Assembly: GCF_016595495.1 (NCBI RefSeq)
Contig: NZ_JAENIM010000039.1
Location: 124,001 to 188,000 of the forward strand
Reading direction: 5' to 3'
DNA: 64,000 nucleotides
Source of the DNA: Persicirhabdus sediminis
GTDB lineage: Bacteria; Verrucomicrobiota; Verrucomicrobiia; Verrucomicrobiales; Akkermansiaceae
Under the pieces are notes generated by a model that saw only the letters and a program-made list of their open reading frames with translations, had not been told where the DNA came from and searched no databases. Of this stretch, positions 58,977 through 64,000 are shown piece after piece. Every line of letters begins with the position of its first letter. The stretch's first letter is position 1. The position numbers and the translations under genes are program-made.

Positions 58977-61061
58977 ATGAAACAGCTAGTTTGTATCATA
59001 TCGATCCTATTAACGGCCATTTCTCTGCATGCAGATGAGGAGTTGGCCGAAACGGTCATCACCGCCAATCGTGGCGTCTCTGAATTAATGAGCACACCTT
59101 TCAGTGTTGACTATCTGAGCGATGCTGATTTGCGCCACAACATGCATTTTACCTTGTCTCAGTCGTTGGCTGAGCTTCCTGGTGTGATGAACCAGAAAAC
59201 TAACGCTGGCTCTGGCTCTCCATATATCCGTGGTTTTACTGGATTTCGTAACCTGATGTTAGTTGATGGTATTCGATTCAATAACTCTGTATTTCGTGAT
59301 GGCCCTAACCAGTACTGGGGTATGATCGATCAATACAGCCTATCAGGCGTTGAGTTGGTTCGTGGTTCGGGGTCGGTTCTTTACGGATCAGACTCAGTTG
59401 GTGGTACTGTGAATGCACTAACATCTAGCACTGGGGTGGATCAAGCTATCGAAGGCCAGCAATATTGGCACGGTAATGTGCACTACAACTACGACTCTGC
59501 GAGCCGCAGTAATACGGGCCGGCTGGAAACGATGTTTGGTGTTGGCAACGAGTGGGGGCTCAGACTTGGATTTACTGCTCGTGATATTGGTGATCTGCGC
59601 GCAGCTGATGTTGGGCGCATGCCATATACGGGTTACGGTGTGCAGGCATTTGACGCCAAGTTCGACTACGTGATTTCTAATCACACCCGACTAACTCTAG
59701 CGCACCAACAGCTAGAGCAAGATGGTGTTTGGCGTACTCATAAGACGATCTACGGCATCGACTGGGAGGGTACTGATCATGGCGACGAATTGCGCCGTGT
59801 GAACGATCAGGATCGCAGCCTATCTTATTTCCGCCTTGAGGGTACTGACGTTAATCAGGTATTCGACCACTGGCAGTTTACATTATCCTATCAGACATTG
59901 AACGAGGAACGCGACCGTGTGCGCTCAGATGGTCGCCGCGATCTGCAAGGATTTGGGGTAGATACTTACGGTGCTAATTTGTTGTTCCGTTCTAACTGGG
60001 TTGGTGGGACGCTCAGCTACGGACTCGATTACTATCAAGACCGGGTGGATTCCTACCGTCGCGACTATAACGCGGATGGCAGTTTTAAAGGTGATGCTGA
60101 TCAGGGGCCAGTGGGGGATGATGGCAAATATGAAACTTATGGTGCCTATGCTAACAATGTTTGGGATATCAATGATCAGTGGAAGTTGACGCTCGGTGGG
60201 CGCTATTCATACATCGTGGCTGATATCGGTACGGTGTCTACCAGTGATGGCATTATTTCTATCAATGAATCTTACGATGCCTTGGTATTTAATGCGCGCC
60301 TGCTCTATCAGCAAGACGACCATTGGTCGCACTGGGCTGGTATTGCGCAAAGTTTTCGCGCACCTAACTTGTCAGATCTCTCAAGGTTAGACTCAGCCCG
60401 CTCTGATGAAATTGAAACACCATCACCTGGGCTCAAACCTGAAGATTATATTTCTTATGAGCTGGGAACGCGTTACGCCAGCGAGTGTGCCAGCGCACAA
60501 TTTTCTGTTTTCTATACGGATATTTCCAACATGATTGTGCGCACGCCAACTGGCAATGTCATCGATGGCGATTACGAAGTGACCAAGAGAAATGGCGGCG
60601 ACGGCTACGTCTGGGGATTTGAGCTCAGCGGCGACTGGCAGTTCTATCCACAGTGGACGGCATTTGGCCAGCTAGCGTGGATTGACGGTGAGGTGGAAAC
60701 TTATCCAAGTTCTGATAACCAGCTGGTTAGTGAGCCAATGGATAGGTTGATGCCAGCCACTGCTCGTTTGGGTGTGCGCTGGACTGAGTTAGATGGTCGT
60801 TACTGGGTTGAGGGGTTTGTGGATGCCGCTGCGAAAGCGGACAAGCTGTCATCACGTGATGAAAGTGATACCAACCGCATTCCGCCCGGCGGCACTCCTG
60901 GCTATGTGGTACCAACCATTCGCGGTGGCTGGCAGGCGACTGATAGTGTGCTGCTAACGGCAACGCTGGAGAACCTCAGCGACGTCGATTATCGCATCCA
61001 TGGATCTGGCCTCAACGAAGCTGGATTCAATGCAAAACTCGGCATCACCTACGCTTGGTAG
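58977..61061 (+). CDS. TonB-dependent outer-membrane receptor
   Basis: 694 residues from ATG 58977. Signal peptide about 1-19, a TonB-box-like ELAETVITANR, a plug domain with LPGVMNQKTNAGSGSPYIRGF, RNLMLVDGIRFNNSVFRDGP and VELVRGSGSVLYGSDSVGG, then a 22-strand-type barrel ending in aromatic GITYAW. The plug resembles receptors of the hemoglobin/heme and vitamin B12-type group, but the ligand is unknown: no metal or cobalamin genes or riboswitch are adjacent. Energised by a TonB/ExbBD system such as that at 35.5 kb (inference). Confidence 0.94.
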   Translation: MKQLVCIISILLTAISLHADEELAETVITANRGVSELMSTPFSVDYLSDADLRHNMHFTLSQSLAELPGVMNQKTNAGSGSPYIRGFTGFRNLMLVDGIRFNNSVFRDGPNQYWGMIDQYSLSGVELVRGSGSVLYGSDSVGGTVNALTSSTGVDQAIEGQQYWHGNVHYNYDSASRSNTGRLETMFGVGNEWGLRLGFTARDIGDLRAADVGRMPYTGYGVQAFDAKFDYVISNHTRLTLAHQQLEQDGVWRTHKTIYGIDWEGTDHGDELRRVNDQDRSLSYFRLEGTDVNQVFDHWQFTLSYQTLNEERDRVRSDGRRDLQGFGVDTYGANLLFRSNWVGGTLSYGLDYYQDRVDSYRRDYNADGSFKGDADQGPVGDDGKYETYGAYANNVWDINDQWKLTLGGRYSYIVADIGTVSTSDGIISINESYDALVFNARLLYQQDDHWSHWAGIAQSFRAPNLSDLSRLDSARSDEIETPSPGLKPEDYISYELGTRYASECASAQFSVFYTDISNMIVRTPTGNVIDGDYEVTKRNGGDGYVWGFELSGDWQFYPQWTAFGQLAWIDGEVETYPSSDNQLVSEPMDRLMPATARLGVRWTELDGRYWVEGFVDAAAKADKLSSRDESDTNRIPPGGTPGYVVPTIRGGWQATDSVLLTATLENLSDVDYRIHGSGLNEAGFNAKLGITYAW

Positions 61062-61084
61062 ACGAGAAAATATTTATTTGAAAT

Positions 61085-61120
61085 AGCGGGTGGTGAGCTT
61101 TTCACTACCCGCTTTTTTTT
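61085..61120 (+). terminator. Terminator after the TonB receptor
   Basis: AGCGGGTGGTGA (61085-61096) pairs with TCACTACCCGCT (61102-61113) with one G-T wobble, followed by seven T. Confidence 0.85.
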
Positions 61121-61177
61121 GTGTTCAAGTGTTGCAATTTCGCTTGATGCTAGTCTAGCTACTTATATGTTTCTGTT

Positions 61178-62527
61178 ATGAAGTTATTAGCTTTGCTAGC
61201 GATGATCGTTCCTTTTGCTGCTGTAGTTGATGTGCAGGCAAATGGTGGCGGCTATCATGTTGGATTAGATTTTTCAGGACAGGTGACGCCATTTACTCCA
61301 GTTGGTGTAGAGCAGGTTCAGATTCTTGATGAAACTCTCAGTATCGTTCTCAAGGCAGATTACGCAGAGGTGAATGTGCGTTATGTGATGGAGAATGTTA
61401 GCGAGAAATCGGCTAAGGTGAAATTTGGTTTTCCGGCCGAAGATGTGAAATCATCATATAATTGGATATATAGTTTTGAATCAGGTCAACAGACTAAGTT
61501 AGAACCTGTGACTGAAGTCAAATACTGCCGCAATTACCAAGTAAAGCTTAACGGCAAAGAACTAAGATCAACTTACATTCATGAGCCGTTCAATGATGCA
61601 AAGAAGGTGGCTGAGCATCCATCTATGGAGCCATTTTTGGGCATTAAGGGCTGGTTGGTTTCTGAGATGAAGGTCGCTAAAGGAGCTCAAGTGGTTTTAG
61701 AAATTAGTTACCTGTCTGAGTATGATAGTGATTATAGCTATGTAAGTGAAGATGCTCGTAAAGAAGCGCTAAGTTTCAAGTATCGTTTGTCTACCGGAGC
61801 TGTGTGGCATGGTCCGATTAAACAGGGCCGTGTGAAGCTTAGTCTGGACGGGGTTTCTCCTCAGGAGTTCAAGATTGTTAGTCCTGTGAATTGTTTTGTT
61901 CGTCACGGTGAGACGTGGGTGTGGGAGTTTGAGTCGCTTGAACCTACATTGGCTAATGATATCGAAATTCACGTCAGTGAGCCTTATAATGCCTATTGTG
62001 TTAATCTAGATGCCAATGGCTACTATAGGCAATATCGTGAAAAATTTTATAAATGGACTACGACTTATAAAGTGCAGGCAAGTTCTCAGTTAGCTGACGC
62101 TAATGGTTATTCTTATTCAGCAGATAACTTACACACGAATCAAGGGGAGAAGTCTTTTGCGTGGTCAGAGGGGGTAGATGGACATGGTATTGGGGAAGTG
62201 CTCGATTTTACTTTGAATAAAGAGATCGAGTTAGATTCTGTTCTGGTAGAAAATGGGTACACGCGTAGTGAGGAATTATTCTTGTCTAACTCTAGGGTAA
62301 AAGATGTCACCTTTGTTGTTAATGGCAAAGAGGAGTTCAAACGAACTTTGCTAGATCGACGACGTGAGCAGCGTATTGACTTGAGCGAATGCAAAACGAA
62401 GATGAAGACCATACAGCTGCGAATTGATAGTGTTTATCCAGGTAGCAAGTATGAGGATACCTGTTTATCTGATGTTTCTTTTTTAGGAAAACTTAAAGCG
62501 GCTCCAGAGCAATATGGGGCGCGTTAG
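61178..62527 (+). CDS. Exported protein with C-terminal NADase-type glycan-binding/discoidin-like domain
   Basis: 449 residues; signal peptide about 1-21 (VDVQANG). The N-terminal ~270 residues are beta-rich (NVRYVMENVSEKSAKVKFGFP) and resemble DUF4424-type secreted domains, with low certainty. The last ~150 residues match the discoidin-like glycan-binding module found next to bacterial NADase toxins: VQASSQLADANGY, AWSEGVDGHGIGEVLDF, VENGYTRSEELFLSNSRVKDV, VYPGSKYEDTCLSDVSFLG. Probably surface carbohydrate binding; no NADase domain was seen. The gene overlaps the start of the next by 14 bases. Confidence 0.75.
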   Translation: MKLLALLAMIVPFAAVVDVQANGGGYHVGLDFSGQVTPFTPVGVEQVQILDETLSIVLKADYAEVNVRYVMENVSEKSAKVKFGFPAEDVKSSYNWIYSFESGQQTKLEPVTEVKYCRNYQVKLNGKELRSTYIHEPFNDAKKVAEHPSMEPFLGIKGWLVSEMKVAKGAQVVLEISYLSEYDSDYSYVSEDARKEALSFKYRLSTGAVWHGPIKQGRVKLSLDGVSPQEFKIVSPVNCFVRHGETWVWEFESLEPTLANDIEIHVSEPYNAYCVNLDANGYYRQYREKFYKWTTTYKVQASSQLADANGYSYSADNLHTNQGEKSFAWSEGVDGHGIGEVLDFTLNKEIELDSVLVENGYTRSEELFLSNSRVKDVTFVVNGKEEFKRTLLDRRREQRIDLSECKTKMKTIQLRIDSVYPGSKYEDTCLSDVSFLGKLKAAPEQYGAR

Positions 62528-64000
62528 AACGCAATGTGGGCGAACTCTGTGTATGGCGCTAACGTGCTTGTTGGCGTTAGTTGTCAATGCGCTGGCCGCT
62601 GAGTTGCCTATCTACCTGAGTGATTCGCACGCTGGTAGTTTTGCTTTTTTTGCTTCTGAGTTAGACTTTGATGAAGAATATACGCTGATTCTCATTGATG
62701 CGCATTCAGATGCGTCAGGAGTTTTTGCCAGTGACCGTCTGAGAACTGGCTTGCGCTCAGTGCTCTCGCTCCGCCAGCGTGCTAGTCGCGCGCGTGAATG
62801 GGTGGAGAACGGTGAAATTCAGCCATTCAGCTGGATTGAGCCATTGATGCCTGAGCCTATCCAGCGGGTGATTTGGGTGGCTGGCGAAGATCTATCAGGT
62901 GATGAGTTGGCTACAAAGCAGGCTGAGCTGGCTAAACATCTCAACTGGCAAACCCAGCTGGAACCGCGAGCCTGTGGTATGCTAGATGATCGCTTTAAAG
63001 TGGTCGACTGGCAGGGATTTGAGAAGCTTTCGCTAGCGGGCAAGTTAGTATTGAGTATCGATCTGGATTATTACGCTCAGCCGGGGTTCTCAGCGGATTG
63101 GATAGAGCGCGACTGGCGTCGCCTGAGCTCGCTGCCGGATGTTAAGGCGGCGAGTATTTCCATTTCGCGTCCGTGGCTGGCTGATGACCAGCAGGCATAT
63201 CAATTTGTCGAGGCTATCTTGGATGAGGTCTTCTTGATGCAAAATGTCGATATCCAGCTAGATGCGTTTCTGCTCACCCAGCTGGATCGCTCGATGAAGG
63301 CAAAAGAATATCTATCAAAAGGATTGGAGGTGCCACGTTTGCAATGGTCTGAGTCGCCAGATTCGCTGCGACAGCTGATTTTGCAAAACCTAGATCGAAT
63401 TGAGATTCCTGCTTCAGCTGATAGGTGGAAGACGATGATTTCTAGCTGGCAAGCAGAGATGACTGAACTGAAGTTAGGTTTGGCAAATTTTCAGCCAGAT
63501 TTGGATGGCGTTTGGCGCTTACATCAGAGAAAACTTTCAGACCTGTGGCTAACTGGCCAAACGGGTGAGTATGAAAAGGTACGCTGGTGGCGGCTTCAAC
63601 CAGCTGAGCCAGTGTATAATCTGCTACGTGATACCCGCTTAGGTAAAGGGTTCACTGGAGATGCGGGTTCGTTTGTTAGCTTGCGGCGCCAACTCGTGGC
63701 TGAGACGGATGACCTAGCTCTAGCTGCTACTAGCTGGGCGGATTTATTGCCAGCGCCGGGTGTGGCTGGAGTATTGAAGTTACAGGCTGAAGTGGTCGCT
63801 GCAAATGGGGCTAGCTGGTCAACGCCAATCGAGATTCGTGTGCGTGACCGTGATGGTATAGCGGGGTCATTGATCGAGCAGTTAGGATCTCCTTATGTAT
63901 TTGGCATTGGCAAATTGATGCAAGGCCAGTCGACGGGAGCGGAAACTTTAGTGGGCAATGATTGTGCTAACTTTTTGGTCTATGCGATGCGTCGTCACGG
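62514..64000 (+). CDS. UPF0489-like domain fused to an NlpC/P60-like region (3' end outside window)
   Basis: At least 495 residues, open to the window end. A start at 62514 gives a basic N-region and a signal (about 14-28). The N-terminal domain shows LILIDAHSDASGVF near residue 60 and LVLSIDLDYY near 180, the Asp/His-rich pattern of the UPF0489 (arginase-fold, C5orf22-like) group. After a helical region, GSPYVFGIGKLMQ and GNDCANFLVYAMRRHG at the end look like an NlpC/P60 cysteine peptidase onset, with the Cys in NDCANF as nucleophile; the His and the third catalytic residue lie beyond the window. The combination is unfamiliar to me. Start overlaps the previous gene by 14 bases. Confidence 0.7.
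   Translation, partial: MGRVRTQCGRTLCMALTCLLALVVNALAAELPIYLSDSHAGSFAFFASELDFDEEYTLILIDAHSDASGVFASDRLRTGLRSVLSLRQRASRAREWVENGEIQPFSWIEPLMPEPIQRVIWVAGEDLSGDELATKQAELAKHLNWQTQLEPRACGMLDDRFKVVDWQGFEKLSLAGKLVLSIDLDYYAQPGFSADWIERDWRRLSSLPDVKAASISISRPWLADDQQAYQFVEAILDEVFLMQNVDIQLDAFLLTQLDRSMKAKEYLSKGLEVPRLQWSESPDSLRQLILQNLDRIEIPASADRWKTMISSWQAEMTELKLGLANFQPDLDGVWRLHQRKLSDLWLTGQTGEYEKVRWWRLQPAEPVYNLLRDTRLGKGFTGDAGSFVSLRRQLVAETDDLALAATSWADLLPAPGVAGVLKLQAEVVAANGASWSTPIEIRVRDRDGIAGSLIEQLGSPYVFGIGKLMQGQSTGAETLVGNDCANFLVYAMRRH

Noticed and set aside
1-64000. CRISPR array or prophage
   Set aside because: No regularly spaced repeats, integrase, capsid, tail or lysis genes were found on either strand.

Overview
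The window reads as a chromosomal segment from a Gram-negative, heterotrophic, probably marine member of the Verrucomicrobiota. The evidence is a combination of gene types: a PEP-CTERM exported protein, a PPC / DUF1501 / DUF1549 triad, a CxPSR-type sulfatase beside a GH95 fucosidase, secreted proteins built from carboxypeptidase-regulatory-like domains, a TonB-dependent receptor, ExbB/ExbD and a beta-barrel protein. Genus-level placement is not possible by eye. Gene order looks like ordinary chromosome; I saw no phage, integrase, transposase or CRISPR array.

Layout. 1-1.6 kb: 3' truncated PBP1A-type peptidoglycan synthase. 1.8-5 kb: small lipoprotein, PEP-CTERM protein, moaC-ctaA pair. 5-11.6 kb: minus-strand block of a long RidA-like protein, a PPC-domain protein, DUF1501 and DUF1549. 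11.8-13.9 kb: dapB-folK-panB. 13.9-18.9 kb: DUF1566 protein, lipoprotein, cupin, truncated haemoglobin, secreted zinc metalloprotease. 19.1-22 kb: M20 dipeptidase and a TPR protein. 22.1-26.3 kb: GH95 plus sulfatase, an apparent cassette for sulfated fucose-containing glycans. 26.6-31.5 kb: engB, yqgE/algH, MATE exporter, outer-membrane barrel, MalY/PatB lyase. 31.5-35.1 kb: tig-clpP-clpX and tRNA-Arg(CCG). 35.5-41.6 kb: exbB-exbD-exbD, then two exported TPR proteins. 41.7-47.7 kb: selA, divergent from gcvT-gcvH-gcvP. 47.8-55.3 kb: accessory stretch with three tandem secreted paralogues and two large secreted multidomain proteins. 55.6-64 kb: tail-specific protease, yggS, DUF971, TonB receptor, a glycan-binding secreted protein, and a gene cut by the window end that joins a UPF0489-like domain to an NlpC/P60-like region.

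How the genes work together. Folding and proteolysis (tig-clpP-clpX) and glycine cleavage (gcvT-H-P) are each encoded together. ExbB/ExbD may energise TonB-type uptake, for which the receptor at 58,977 is a candidate client, and the envelope TPR proteins next to them may belong to the same machine (inference). GH95, sulfatase and the secreted metalloprotease suggest feeding on polysaccharide and protein outside the cytoplasm.

The most unusual part is 47.6-50.15 kb. Three paralogous exported proteins share near-identical 5' ends and near-identical terminator blocks around more divergent mature domains. The first copy has acquired a duplicate of the 3' end of gcvP, read in a different frame. 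A second window-wide oddity is strong over-representation of CAGCTG and AGCTGG in genes on both strands and in intergenic hairpins.
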